The notes: generated from the letters alone by a model not told the origin. A stretch of DNA of 64,000 nt from Paracoccus cavernae (GCA_030410095.1 JAUFRC010000001.1:3180501-3244500), one strand, 5' to 3'; shown: positions 1 through 11,087, counted from the stretch's first letter. A program made the numbers and translations.

Positions 1-117
1 CCGGCCGTCCTCGCTGCGCACGAGGCCCTGAAAAGTCACGACCGCACCGGCATCCGCGCCGAAGCCCGCCAGTTCTGCGGCAAGATCGAAGCTTTCGGTC
101 TGAACGCGCGCCGACAT
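1..117 (-). CDS. moaE: Molybdopterin synthase catalytic subunit MoaE (5' part only)
   Basis: Only the first 39 codons lie inside the window; the gene continues past base 1. The translation begins MSARVQTESFDLAAELAGF and runs through GAVVTFQGLVR, the conserved N-terminal strand of MoaE. In the family, MoaE transfers sulfur from the MoaD C-terminal thiocarboxylate to precursor Z, forming molybdopterin in the cytoplasm. The ATG sits one base after the inferred moaD stop (TGAGATG), so the two subunits are probably translationally coupled. They end a chain running uvrC, exonuclease, pgsA, moaD, moaE. Identity is fairly sure despite the short segment, because the partner subunit is adjacent. Confidence 0.85.
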   Translation of the reverse strand, partial: MSARVQTESFDLAAELAGFGADAGAVVTFQGLVRSEDGR

Positions 118-118
118 C

Positions 119-369
119 TCAGCCGCCCGTCATCGGGGAAAGAAGGCAACCTCGCGCACGCCCGCGATCGGGCTGTCGAGATCGGAAAGCTCCTGATCCA
201 GCGCCACGCGTACCGCCGAGAGATCGGCCAGAGCGGCGGCATGCCAGTCGTCCATCGCGCGCAACTGCTCGATCAGGTCGCGGATGGTGGCGGCCTGCGT
301 CTCGATCCGTTCGCGCGGTACGCCGATCCGTTCGCGGATCCAGGCGAAGTAGAGGAGATCAAGCTGCAT
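119..369 (-). CDS. moaD: Molybdopterin synthase sulfur carrier subunit MoaD (frame break near 3' end)
   Basis: This is the small ubiquitin-fold partner of MoaE. Its C-terminal Gly-Gly is thiocarboxylated and donates sulfur during molybdopterin synthesis. The sequence starts MQLDLLYFAWIRERIGVPR, typical of MoaD. As written, the frame ends early after EVAFFPR because the C run (complement of 135-138) has four bases. With one more C it reads FFPPMTGG and stops at 119-121, restoring the essential Gly-Gly tail and 83 residues. The ATG at 369 is preferred to an in-frame GTG at 378 because it fits family length. It overlaps the end of pgsA by 11 bases, and moaE follows after one base. Confidence 0.88.
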
Positions 370-988
370 CGCGGTCACGCAGATAGGGCATGGCCTTGAT
401 GAAGTAATCCGCGCCGGTGATCGCCGTCAGAACGGCTGCGATCCAGATCAGCACAAGTCCGGCCTGCGTGGCGAGATCCGACCAATTGTCCGACCAGGGC
501 AGCGAGGCTTCGCCAACCAGCGGCGGATGGCCGGTTTCGTAATAGTTGAGGCCGGTACCCAGAAAGAGGACCGAGATCGCAACCATCTGGAAGGTCGTCT
601 TCCATTTGGCGATCTTGGTGACCTTGAGCTTGCTGGCATTGGCGCCCAGAAATTCGCGCAGCCCCGAGACAAAAACCTCGCGGAAGAGAATCACGGTTGC
701 GGGCAGGATGAGCCAGGGGTTCATGCCGGAATAGCCGGTGATGACCACCAGCGCGATCACCACCATCGCCTTGTCGGCAATCGGGTCCATCGCGGCGCCG
801 AAGCGGCTTTCCTGCTTCCAGGCGCGTGCGAGATAGCCGTCGAACCAATCGGTCACGGCGGCGATCAGAAACAGCGCGAGCGCTGCGAAATCCGCAAAGG
901 GCCGGCTGAAGCAGAAAAACATCAGCGGCACGAGCGGCGCTGCGATCAGACGCAGCAGGGTCAGGGTATTGGGCAAGGTCCAGCGCAT
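359..988 (-). CDS. pgsA: CDP-diacylglycerol--glycerol-3-phosphate 3-phosphatidyltransferase
   Basis: PgsA makes phosphatidylglycerophosphate, the committed step to phosphatidylglycerol and cardiolipin, in the inner membrane. The 209-residue protein shows the complete CDP-alcohol phosphotransferase signature: D47, D50-G51, A54-R55, G64, D68 and D72 (DGYLAR ... G ... D ... D). The N-terminus MRWTLPNTLTLLRLIAAP is typical. Several hydrophobic segments follow (about residues 10-45, 75-100, 130-150 and 175-195). The frame is intact. It lies 48 bases downstream of the exonuclease gene and overlaps moaD, within the uvrC-to-moaE chain. The pgsA-moaD-moaE order recurs in Rhodobacteraceae. Confidence 0.96.
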   Translation of the reverse strand: MRWTLPNTLTLLRLIAAPLVPLMFFCFSRPFADFAALALFLIAAVTDWFDGYLARAWKQESRFGAAMDPIADKAMVVIALVVITGYSGMNPWLILPATVILFREVFVSGLREFLGANASKLKVTKIAKWKTTFQMVAISVLFLGTGLNYYETGHPPLVGEASLPWSDNWSDLATQAGLVLIWIAAVLTAITGADYFIKAMPYLRDRDAA

Positions 989-1036
989 GGCGTAAAGCTA
1001 GTCCGATTGGCGGGCGGGGAAAGGGGCCCGCACCGC

Positions 1037-1733
1037 TCATGGCGCGGCTGTGAAGGGACGGGCGGAATTGGCGCGTCCTGCCGCCGGATGCGCCTGTTGC
1101 TGTGCCGGCTCCTGAGCCGGTTTTGGAAGGCGCAGGGATCATCGCCTTGCCCAGATGGGCCTCGGCGCGCAGGACGACCATCGCGGCGGCACGGGCATCC
1201 TCGCCCGCGTCATGGTGATCGAAGGACAGATCGAGCACCTGTTTGAGATTGCCCAGACCGTGACCGCCATTGCCTTTCAGCTCGGGCCAGGCGCGGCGCG
1301 CGATGGTGACGCTGTCGGTCCAGTCGAGCGCGGGCGCGGCAAGGCCGTGATGGGCGCAGGCCGCCAGAATGGCGCGGCGGTCGAAGCTGCTGTGCTGGAC
1401 CAGCGGATGGCGCGCCAGAAGCGGCAGGATCGCGGGGAAAAGCTGCCCGAAAAGCGGTGCGCCGCGCACGGTCGCGGCTTTGATCCCGTGGATGCGGGTA
1501 TTGAAGCTGCTGAAGGGCATTTCGGGGTCGAGATAGCTCGAAAGCGTCACGATCGAGGCGTCGAAGCGCACGCAGGCCAGTCCGATCTGGCAGATGCTGG
1601 CCGAATCGCTGCACGAGGTCTCGACGTCGAGCGCGATGAAACGGAAGGTCTCCTCGGGCAGGGCGGCGGTCAGGGGCAGGCTCGCGGAGCGGCCTGAGGA
1701 TGGGCCTGCGAACAGGTCGGGGAATTGCGCCAT
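1037..1733 (-). CDS. DnaQ-like DEDDh 3'-5' exonuclease (Pol III epsilon-type), one frame break
   Basis: This is a 3'-5' exonuclease domain of the DnaQ superfamily. The first acidic motif is visible in FIALDVETSCSDS, and the last in HHDAGEDA, where the His and Asp sit five residues apart as in DEDDh enzymes. It may act in DNA repair or proofreading; substrate cannot be told from sequence. The ATG at 1733 is chosen because GGAG lies seven bases upstream; it begins one base after the uvrC stop. The frame runs on implausibly into pgsA, but removing one T near 1125 gives a Pro/Ala/Gln-rich tail ending PFTAAP at 1037 (about 231 residues). Coupling to uvrC fits a repair role. Confidence 0.75.
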
Positions 1734-1734
1734 C

Positions 1735-3604
1735 TCAGTCTCCGTTGAAATGGTCATGGATCTTCTGCGCCAGCGATCTGCTGATGCCGTCGACGGCCAT
1801 GAGATCGGGCAGACCCGCGCGGCTCACCGCTTTGGCGCTGCCGAAATGCGCCAGTAGCGCGCGTTTGCGCGAGGCGCCGACGCCCGCGATTTCGTCCAGA
1901 GGATTGGCCATTGTCGATTTGGCGCGTTTGGCACGATGGGTACCGATGGCCCAACGATGGGCCTCGTCGCGCATGCGCTGGACGAAGTAGAGCACCGGAT
2001 CGTTCATCGCGAGCGCAAAGGGCCGCTCGCCGAAACGGTGGAATTCCTCTTTGCCGTGATCGCGGTCGACGCCTTTGGCGACGCCGACCATCGGCACATC
2101 CTCGACCCCCAATTCGGCGAGGATCTCGTGCACCGCAGAGACCTGACCCGCACCGCCGTCGATCAGCAGAAGGTCGGGCCATGCCTCGCTCTGACGGTCG
2201 GGATCTTCCTTGAGCAGACGGGCAAAGCGCCGCGTCAGAACCTCTTTCATCATGCCGAAATCGTCGCCTGGCGTGATCTCGGTGCCTTTGATGTTGAACT
2301 TGCGGTACTGGCTCTTCATCCAGCCGTCCGGCCCCGCCACGACCATGCCGCCGACCGCATTGGTGCCCTGAATATGGCTGTTGTCGTAGATCTCGATCCG
2401 GCGCGGCGGGCCGGGCAGATCGAACTTCTCGGCCAGACCTTCGAGCAGGCGCAGTTGCGTCGCGCTTTCCGACATCCGCCGCGCAAGGGATCGCGCGCGT
2501 TGCGCAGGGCATTCTCGACCAGCTCGGCCTTTTCGCCACGCAGGGGTACGCCGATGACGACGCGGCGACCGGCCTTTTCGGTCAGGATCTGGGACATGAG
2601 GTCGGGGTCCTCGATCCCGTGGCTAAGCAGGATCATGCGCGGAGGCACTTTGCCGTCGTAGAACTGTGCGAGAAAAGCCTGCATCACCTCGTCGGCGGAT
2701 CTGACGCCGTTCAGCTTGGGATAGAAATCGCGGTTGCCCCAGGATTGGTTGCCGCGGATGAAGAAGACCTGAACGCAGGCCTGACCGCCATCCATGTATA
2801 GCGCGATCACATCCGCCTCGGAGACCCCGCGCGGGTTGATCGCCTGCACCGATTGCACCGTGGTCAGCGCCTTGATGCGGTCGCGCAGGGCCGCCGCGCG
2901 CTCGTACTCCATCGCCTCCGACGCGAGGTTCATCTCGGTCGCGAGATCGGCCTGGATGCGGGTCGATTTTCCCTGAAGGAAGCGCTCGGCATCCGAGACC
3001 AGCCCTTGGTAATCCTCGAGCCCGATCCGCCCGACGCAGGGGCCCGAGCAGCGCTTGATCTGGAACAGCAGGCACGGCCGCGTGCGCGACTGGAAGGTCG
3101 CATCGGTGCACGAGCGCAGCTGGAACACCCGCTGCAGCTGGTTGAGCGTGCGGTTCACCGCGCCCGCGCTGGCGAAGGGGCCGTAATAGTCGCCCTTTTC
3201 CGATTTCGCGCCGCGATGCTTCTTGATCTGCGCGAAGGGGTGGGATTTCGCGACAAGGATATTGGGAAAGCTTTTGTCGTCGCGCAGCAGAACGTTGTAG
3301 CGCGGCTTGAGCTGCTTGATGAGGTTTTGTTCGAGAAGCAGCGCCTCGGTTTCGGTGCGCGTCGTCAGGAACATCATCGAGGCGGTCTCGCTGATCATCC
3401 GCGCGATCCGCGCCGAATGGCCGGTCAGACGGGCATAATTCGAGACCCGCATTTTGAGATTGCGGGCTTTTCCGACATAAAGAATCGCACCCTGATGATC
3501 GAGCATCCGGTAGACGCCGGGCGAAGAGTCCAGCGTTTTCAAATAGTCATAGATCAACTCATGGCCGGTTTTGGCCGGCGCTGGCGAGGGGGCAAATTGG
3601 TCAT
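1735..3604 (-). CDS. uvrC: Excinuclease ABC subunit C (two frame breaks)
   Basis: UvrC makes the dual incisions around lesions in UvrABC nucleotide excision repair. In order I see the GIY-YIG domain ([17 protein letters not shown], about residues 35-110), the Cys-rich segment [15 protein letters not shown], the UVR segment ([15 protein letters not shown]), the RNase H-like endonuclease half ([13 protein letters not shown]), and a C-terminal helix-hairpin-helix ([16 protein letters not shown]). Two bases appear lost. One is in the C run near 3588-3592, which otherwise hides the true N-terminus [19 protein letters not shown] starting at 3604. The other is near 2490, where [10 protein letters not shown] should join the halves. 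Repaired length is about 623 residues, normal for UvrC. It heads the chain to moaE. Confidence 0.95.
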
Positions 3605-3913
3605 TTCGCGTTAAAGGTGATTCTCATCGGGGCTGCCTGTTCCGGACCATAAGATCAACCTGAATCCTATCCACGGTTTCTGTGGATAAGTTGGTGGAGA
3701 ATCTGTTGGCTTCGGCTCGATTCATAGGATTCATGGGACTTCTCGCGATTTGCTTAAAATTTAGGCATTAAAATAAGCTATTGAAAACGATAGATATTTT
3801 ATCTGCCTCTCCCAGTCTGCTGAATCCAAATAAAAAACAGTGAATGTTGTGTTAAGGCCTCAGCGCCAGTGTACAACTTGCCGCAGGGGTAAAGCGTCCG
3901 CGGCAAGGCGCAC
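3605..3913. other. AT-rich intergenic region with DnaA box and six GANTC sites
   Basis: This 309-base gap upstream of uvrC and downstream of the SDR gene holds no convincing gene. It is clearly richer in A/T than its surroundings, especially 3750-3850. It contains a perfect DnaA box (complement of TTATCCACA at 3681-3689), a diverged second box facing it at 3667-3675, and six GANTC sites (starting 3619, 3662, 3699, 3719, 3728, 3822). GANTC is the methylation site of the cell-cycle methyltransferase CcrM. The uvrC promoter must lie here. Whether it also acts as a replication origin or a DnaA/CcrM-controlled promoter is inference. Confidence 0.6.
3661..3733. repeat. Nested inverted repeats around a DnaA box
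   Basis: The outer arms TGAATCCTAT (3661-3670) and ATAGGATTCA (3724-3733) are perfect 10-base inverted repeats. Each contains a GANTC site. Inside lies a second perfect inverted repeat, TATCCAC (3668-3674) and GTGGATA (3682-3688), whose right arm is part of the consensus DnaA box. No T-run follows, so it does not look like a terminator. Confidence 0.6.
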
Positions 3914-4683
3914 CTATTCCACGCCAAGGATATCGGGGTTTTCCAGCCCAGATGCTGGCCGCCATCGACGCAAATCAGCTGCCCCGTGACCGCGCGCGCA
4001 TCCAGAAGATAGCCCACCGCCGCGACGATGTCGGAGGCATCCGCGCCGCGCTCGAGGATGGTGGCGGCGCGCTGGCGGGCGAAATGCTCGGCCGATTGGC
4101 GCGTGCCCTGAACCGTCGGGCCGGGGCCGATCGCATTGACGCGGATCGCCGGGGCCAAAGCCTGCGCCGCGGTCTTGGTCAGGGCCCACAGACCGGCTTT
4201 GGCAAGCGAATAGGTCATGAACTCCGGCGTCGGCTTGAGCACGCGCTGATCGACCATATTGATGATCAACCCCTGCGCCAACGGCTCGCCCTCCTCGAAC
4301 GCGGCTTCGGGGGCCTGGGCGGCGAAAGCCTGCGTCAGGATGAAGGGCGCGCGCAGGTTGGAGCCCATATGGCGGTCCCAATTGCGGCGCGTCGCGCTGT
4401 GGATGTTGTCGTATTCGAAGACCGAGGCATTGTTGACCAGAACCGAGACCTGCCCCAGCGCGGCATTCACCGCAGGCATCAGCGCCTCGCATTGGTCGAG
4501 ATCGATCAGATCGGCCTGAAAGATCTTGGCCCGCACGCCAAGGGCACGGGCCTCGGCGGCGGTTGCCTCGGCCTCGTCGCGCGCGCCGTTGAAATGGATC
4601 GCGACATCATGGCCGCGCCCTGCAAGATAAAGCGCGATCGCCTTGCCAAGCCGTTTTCCGGCGCCCGTCACCAATGCCGTCAT
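3914..4683 (-). CDS. SDR family oxidoreductase, pteridine-reductase-like (one frame break)
   Basis: This is a short-chain dehydrogenase of about 256 residues. The cofactor motif reads VTGAGKRLGKAIA, i.e. TGxxxRxG instead of the classical TGxxxGxG. That variant is known from pteridine reductases of the PTR1/FolM type. The NNAS motif is present (LVNNASVFEYD), the catalytic Tyr/Lys are in TYSLAKAGLWALTK, and the C-terminus is DGGQHLGW. The true end KTPDILGVE at 3914 is reached by adding one C to the run at 3935-3938; as written the frame runs on into the intergenic gap. A role in tetrahydrofolate or pterin reduction is inference. It is last in the chain S49 peptidase, 37-residue protein, SDR. 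Confidence 0.8.
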
Positions 4684-4698
4684 ATCGTCCTCTTGCTG

Positions 4699-4812
4699 TC
4701 AGCGGGGCCAGCGCAGGCCCAGAATTTTGGCGATCGCGCGCCGCACGCCCGGTCCCGCGATCAGTGCCATCGCAACCATGATCAGCAGGAAGGTCAAAAC
4801 AATCTTGAGCAT
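4699..4812 (-). CDS. Small membrane protein, 37 residues
   Basis: The short frame begins MLKIVLTFLLIMVAMALIAG and ends KILGLRWPR. It has one transmembrane helix (about residues 3-20) followed by a basic, Arg-rich tail, so the tail is probably cytoplasmic. Its ATG overlaps the stop codon of the S49 peptidase gene (TGATG), which argues for real, coupled translation. The SDR gene starts 15 bases after its stop. I do not recognise the function. It could help anchor or regulate the peptidase upstream, but only position suggests that. Confidence 0.6.
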   Translation of the reverse strand: MLKIVLTFLLIMVAMALIAGPGVRRAIAKILGLRWPR

Positions 4813-5615
4813 CAGCCGCCGATCCCGAATTGCGTGGTCAGGGTGCGCCGCTCGGCCGCCTCGATGAAATCATCGGCCGAAAGGCCGAAACGGCGCAGCA
4901 TCGACACTTTTTGGCCGTAGTTCAGGAAACGGACGTCCTTGCCGTAAAGCGCCTGCATTCTGGGGATCAGATGGCCGATCCCGTCGGCCAGCCCCAGATC
5001 GACCGCCTGCTGGCCGACCCAGATCTCTCCGGTGAAGAGATCGCGCCCTTCGGGCAGCTTGCTGCCGCGACGCTTGCGGATCTGGGCCTTGAAGGCCTCG
5101 TGGATCGGCTCGAGCAACTGGTTGACGCGCGCGACATCCTCGGGGGTTTCGGGACGGAAGGGATCCATCATCGACTTGGAGCGGCCGGCGGTATGGACGC
5201 GGCGCTCGATCCCGTAGCGCCCGATCAGTTCGGAAAAACCGAAGCCGGCCGAGATCACCCCGATCGAACCCAGAACCGAGCTTTCATCGGCCCAGATCTC
5301 GTCGGCGGCGCTGGCAAGCCAATAGCCGCCCGAGGCCGCCATATCCTCGACGAAAGCATAGACCGGAACCTTGGTTTCCTCGGAGAGGCGGCGGATGCGC
5401 GCGCCGATCAGGCTCGACTGCACCGGAGAGCCGCCGGGCGAATTGATCGCAAGCGCCACGGCAAGCGGTTTGCGGCGGCGGAAGGCGCGTTCGAGGACGG
5501 GGCCGATACCCGCATCCGAGAGCGAGGGGCCGCCGCGCGAGCCCATGCCGATCGTGCCCTGAAGGCGGACGATGGCGATGGCGGGTTTTTTCTTGGAAAG
5601 AAACGGAATCTTCAT
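4812..5615 (-). CDS. S49 family serine peptidase (SppA/SohB-like)
   Basis: This 267-residue protein matches the S49 signal-peptide-peptidase fold. The nucleophile is S95 in DMAASGGYW, and the general base is probably K147 in GRSKSMMDPF, the Ser/Lys dyad of the family. Conserved segments INSPGGSPVQSS and GSIGVISAGFGFSELI are present. There is no obvious N-terminal membrane helix, unlike E. coli SppA, so it resembles the short single-domain SppA types. It would degrade cleaved signal peptides or membrane protein fragments. The frame is intact. It is first of a three-gene chain with a coupled 37-residue membrane protein and a pteridine-reductase-like SDR. Confidence 0.88.
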   Translation of the reverse strand: MKIPFLSKKKPAIAIVRLQGTIGMGSRGGPSLSDAGIGPVLERAFRRRKPLAVALAINSPGGSPVQSSLIGARIRRLSEETKVPVYAFVEDMAASGGYWLASAADEIWADESSVLGSIGVISAGFGFSELIGRYGIERRVHTAGRSKSMMDPFRPETPEDVARVNQLLEPIHEAFKAQIRKRRGSKLPEGRDLFTGEIWVGQQAVDLGLADGIGHLIPRMQALYGKDVRFLNYGQKVSMLRRFGLSADDFIEAAERRTLTTQFGIGG

Positions 5616-5679
5616 GGTTCAAGACATAGGATTGCCGGAGGCGGGGAACAAGTCGCAGGGCCGCTCAGTCGCCCCGCAA

Positions 5680-6554
5680 TCATGATTGCGCCTGCAGGAA
5701 GGCCATGACCTCGCCGCGCTCGGGCATGGCATCGCCCGCGCCTTTGCGCGTGACCTGAACCGCGGCGGCCGCAGCTGCATGGCGCAGTGCGGTCGGGTAA
5801 TCTTCGCCGCGGTCAAGCCCTGCGGCGAACCAGCCGGCGAAGCAATCGCCCGCGCCGGTGGTATCCACCGCCACGACCTTGAAGGCGCTTTGGCGGTAGG
5901 TCTTGCCCGCGCGCAGATCGCGGTACTCGGCACCCTCGGCGCCATGGGTGATCAGCAGGCCCTCGACCGGAAGATCCTCGCCCAGTTTCTCGAAGAGATC
6001 GCGCGCCTCGATCGTATTGAGCGCGATGATCGAGACCTGTGCGATCACCGCCTCGAGCGCCTCGATCGAAAAGGGGCGGCGGAATAGATGACCTTCGCGC
6101 CCGCCTCGTGCGCGCGGCGCGCGGCCTCGTATTGCAGGGCGGTTTCGTTCTGCATCAGCAAGATGTCGTCGGAAGTGATGGTCGAAAGCGTGCGGTCGAG
6201 CTGGCTTCGCTCGATCGCGTGGTTCGCGCCGCCATGCAGGATGATCGAATTCTCGCCATCCTCGTCGACGAGGATGATGGCATGGCCGGTCGGCACCTCC
6301 GCCATCCGCGCGATCCCGGAGGTATCGACGCCCGCGCCGCGCAGCCGCTCGATCACCCAGTCGTCGCCTTGCGACATCGCGCCGAGATGGACCGTCCTGC
6401 TGCCGGCACGGGCTGCCGCGACCGATTGGTTCGCGCCCTTGCCGCCGAGCCCGAGCCCGTAGTTGCGCGAGGCCAGCGTCTCTCCGGCGCGGGGCAGGTG
6501 ATCGAGGCGATAGATGTGGTCGATATTGATCGAGCCGAGATTGTAAATCGTCAT
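5680..6554 (-). CDS. rbsK: Ribokinase (PfkB family), one frame break
   Basis: RbsK phosphorylates ribose to ribose 5-phosphate in the cytoplasm. The N-terminus MTIYNLGSINIDHIYRLDHL and LGGKGANQSVAAAR show the PfkB sugar-binding motif. The C-terminal motif DTTGAGDCFAGWF contains the catalytic Asp and anion hole. One base appears lost in the A/G runs at 6069-6076; restoring it gives AAPFSIEALEAVIAQ and joins the halves into about 291 residues. No ribose transporter is next to it; it stands alone between the S49 gene and cytochrome c1. Another PfkB sugar or nucleoside kinase is possible but less likely. Confidence 0.85.
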
Positions 6555-6674
6555 GTCAGGTCCCTGCCTTTTGTCCGGCGTCGCTATCTGGCTTGCACTG
6601 GTCTGATTTGTCCAGTTGCCGAAATGCGGAACGCGCCCCGGAGGGCGCGTTCCAATCAGTCGTCGCGTATTGCG

Positions 6675-8040
6675 TTACTGTTGCTTTTCGTCGCGGTGCT
6701 TGACCGACCACCACAGGCGCTTGTTGGTCAGGTAAAGCAGGACCGTCAGCACGAGCAGCATCAGGACCGAGACGAAACCGACCTGTTTGCGGTCCATGAG
6801 CTTGGGCTCTGCGGTCCACATCAGGAAGGCGGCAACGTCCTGTGCCATCTGGTCGACAGTCGCTTCGGTGCCGTCTTCATAGGTCACGGAACCTTCGCTC
6901 AGCGGCGAGGGCATCGCGATCCAATTCCCCGCGAAAGCCGAGTTGTGATAGAAGGTGCTGCCGGCCTCATCCTTGGTCTCGCCGTTATAGCCGGTGAGAA
7001 CCGCATGGATGTATTCCGGTCCGCCGATGCCGTTGAACAGCTGCGACAGGCCGGTGCCGTAGGGGCCGTGGAAGCCCGCGCGTGCCTTGGCCATCAGCGA
7101 CAGGTCCGGACCCATGCCGTCGGCGTGGGGCACGGTCGGGAAGTGGTCGGTCGGGATGCGCGGACGCTCCTCGCCGGTTTCCGCATCGATGATGGTCAGG
7201 TTGGCGGCATAGGCGCGCACCTGGTCTTCGGGCAGGCCGAGACCGTTGGCGTCATGCAGCGTGCGCAGCGGCACATAGGTCAGACCGTGGCAGGCCGAGC
7301 AGACCTCGGTGTAGACCTGAAGACCGCGCTGCAGCTGGTGCTGGTCGAAGGTGCCGAACGGACCTTCGAAGCTGAAAGCGATGTCTTCGATATGGGCGGC
7401 TTCGTGCGAAGCGGCGGGTGCCTCTTCTGCCGCTGCCGCTGCAGGTGCCTCGGCTGCAGCTTCGGCCGGAGCCTCTGCTGCGGGCTCTGCCGGTGCTGCT
7501 TCAGCGGGTGCTGCCTCAGCCGGTGCTGCTTCAGCGGGTGCTGCCTCAGCCGGAGCCGGCTCGGCGGGTGCTGCTTCGGCCGGAGTCGCCTCGGCGGGTG
7601 CCTCGGCTGCGGGGCTTCCGCTTCGGCAGGGGCTGCCTCTGCCGGAGCTTCTGCCGCAGGCTCTGCTGCTTCTGCCGGTGCGGTCGTGGCCGGAGCCTCG
7701 ACAGCGGGAGCCTCTGCAGCAGGTGCCTCTGCAGCCGGTGCCTCTGCCGGAGCTTCCGGAGCGGCAGCCTCAGGCGCCGCGGCTTCGGCCGGAGCCTCTG
7801 CCGGTGCTTCAGTTGCTTGCGCAGCGGTGCAGCTTCGGCCGGAGCCGCCTCTGCCGGGGCTTCGGTGGTTGCCGCGGCAGGGGCCTCGGCTGCCGGAGCA
7901 GCCGTCTGGGCATTATGGTAGCTGGAGCCGGCCGGAGCGGAAGTGCCCGCTGCCGTGCTGTTGTCCTGCGCCATCGCGCCACCGGCCAAAGCAACGGACA
8001 GGGCTGCAACCGCCGTGAGCGAAACGTTTCTCATGGTCAT
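6675..8040 (-). CDS. petC: Cytochrome c1 of the bc1 complex with long Ala/Pro/Glu-rich N-terminal domain (two frame breaks)
   Basis: This is the c-type haem subunit of ubiquinol-cytochrome c reductase, held in the inner membrane facing the periplasm. The Sec signal peptide is [21 protein letters not shown], cut after AMA. Then come about 170 residues made almost only of Ala, Pro and Glu, the haem motif VCSACHGL, the [11 protein letters not shown] segment, and a C-terminal anchor ([19 protein letters not shown]). Two single bases seem missing, near 7830 and 7611. Restoring both keeps the Ala/Pro/Glu reading frame throughout and gives about 455 residues. P. denitrificans cytochrome c1 has the same unusual acidic extension and nearly the same length, and this is the main taxonomic clue. 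It is third in petABC. Confidence 0.95.
7492..7551 (-). repeat. Perfect 30-bp tandem duplication inside petC
   Basis: Bases 7492-7521 and 7522-7551 are identical 30-mers. Read on the minus strand each encodes ten residues of the pattern [10 protein letters not shown]. They sit in the middle of the low-complexity domain of cytochrome c1. The exact identity points to recent slippage or unequal recombination, so the domain length is probably variable between strains. Confidence 0.85.
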
Positions 8041-8052
8041 TGTCGCCTCTCC

Positions 8053-9958
<1,906 letters not shown>

Positions 9959-10296
9959 GATCAGATCTCCAATTCTGCCCCCTGGGGCTATGCGGCTATA
10001 CGACTGTGGGCCGCACAAGACGCAGCCCTCGCGGGGCGGTTGTAGCGATCAAAACAGTGTCAGTCCAGCCGCGCTCGGCCCTTGGGGCGGTCTATTGGGC
10101 GCAGGTGTGGGATTTTCGCTGCGCCTTTTGGATGAGGCTAGCGCTATCAGTTTCCGATTTCGCGCTATGGCTGTGAGCGGCGGGTAAAGAGCTACCATGA
10201 CGCGGCTTTCACGATCCCGTGCCGGGGCGGTGCCGCGCGAGGGGATCGGGCAAAACGACTCGATGGCGCGCGCAGGTCGCGACGACGGGACGGCGG
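9959..10296. other. Intergenic region upstream of petABC
   Basis: These 338 bases between the petA start and the repaired radC end hold no convincing gene. They must contain the petABC promoter on the minus strand. A weak sigma-70-like pair is visible there: TGGACT (complement of 10062-10067) and TACAAC (complement of 10039-10044), 17 bases apart, each matching consensus at four of six positions. I see no clear regulator site. Confidence 0.35.
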
Positions 10297-11087
10297 TCAG
10301 AGCAACCCCTCGCTCCGGAAGCTGATTTCGCGCGATTTTCCGATGATGATATGGTCATGGACCACGAGGCCCATGGTTTCGGCAGCCGTCACGATGCGGC
10401 GCGTCATGGTGATATCGGCCTCTGAGGGCGAGGGATCGCCCGAGGGTGGTTGTGCACGAGGATCAGTGCGCTTGCATTGATGTCGAGGGCGCGGCGTATT
10501 ATCTCGCGCGGATAGACCGGCACATGGTCGATCGTACCGCGTGATTGCTGCTCGTCCGCGATCAGGATGTTCTTACGGTCGAGATAAAGCACGCGGAATT
10601 GCTCGATCTCGGCATGGGCCATCGTGGTGTGGCAATAGTCGAGCAGCGCATCCCAACCGCTCAGCGCCGGACGGTTGATGACCCGCGACCGCGCCAGCCT
10701 TTGTGCCGCCGCTTCGACGATTTTCAGTTCTTGGATGACCGCGGGTCCGACACCGGAAATCTCGGTCAACCGGGCGGGATTGGCCGAAAGCACGCGGTTG
10801 AAATCCCCGAAGACCTCGAGCAGTTTGCGCGCCAGCGGTTTGACATCCTGACGCGGAATGGCGCGAAACAGCACCAGTTCGAGCATTTCGTAATCGGGCA
10901 AGGCATCCGCGCCGCCCTGCATGAAGCGCTCGCGTAGCCGCGCGCGGTGATCCGAGAGATAGCTGGGCTGCTTGCCACCATTGGCGCCATTGCCGACCGG
11001 CACGGCAGGCGCCACCTCGTCGCAATCATCGCGCGGCGCCGCGAAAAGCGGCAAAGGAGGTTCGGAGAGGGCGCGATTCTGGCTCAT
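10297..11087 (-). CDS. radC: RadC/MPN (JAB) domain protein, one frame break
   Basis: This is the RadC-type JAMM protein, widespread in bacteria and of uncertain cellular role (originally linked to repair, now disputed). An N-terminal helix-hairpin-helix (LTEISGVGPAVIQELK) precedes the MPN domain with the metal motif LVHNHPSGDPSPSEAD. As written the frame breaks inside this motif at HNHP because the C run near 10444-10446 is one short. With the base restored it continues through EAD and ends SREISFRSEGLL at 10297, giving about 263 residues, the normal family size. It is on the same strand as dnaJ but separated from it by a terminator. Confidence 0.9.

Noticed and set aside
7492..7551. Tandem 30-base repeat considered as a CRISPR fragment
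   Set aside because: The units are directly adjacent with no spacers and lie in frame inside petC. No cas genes are in the window.
10219..10425. Short plus-strand frame in the petA-radC gap
   Set aside because: It overlaps the repaired 3' end of radC and shows no motif or ribosome-binding site.
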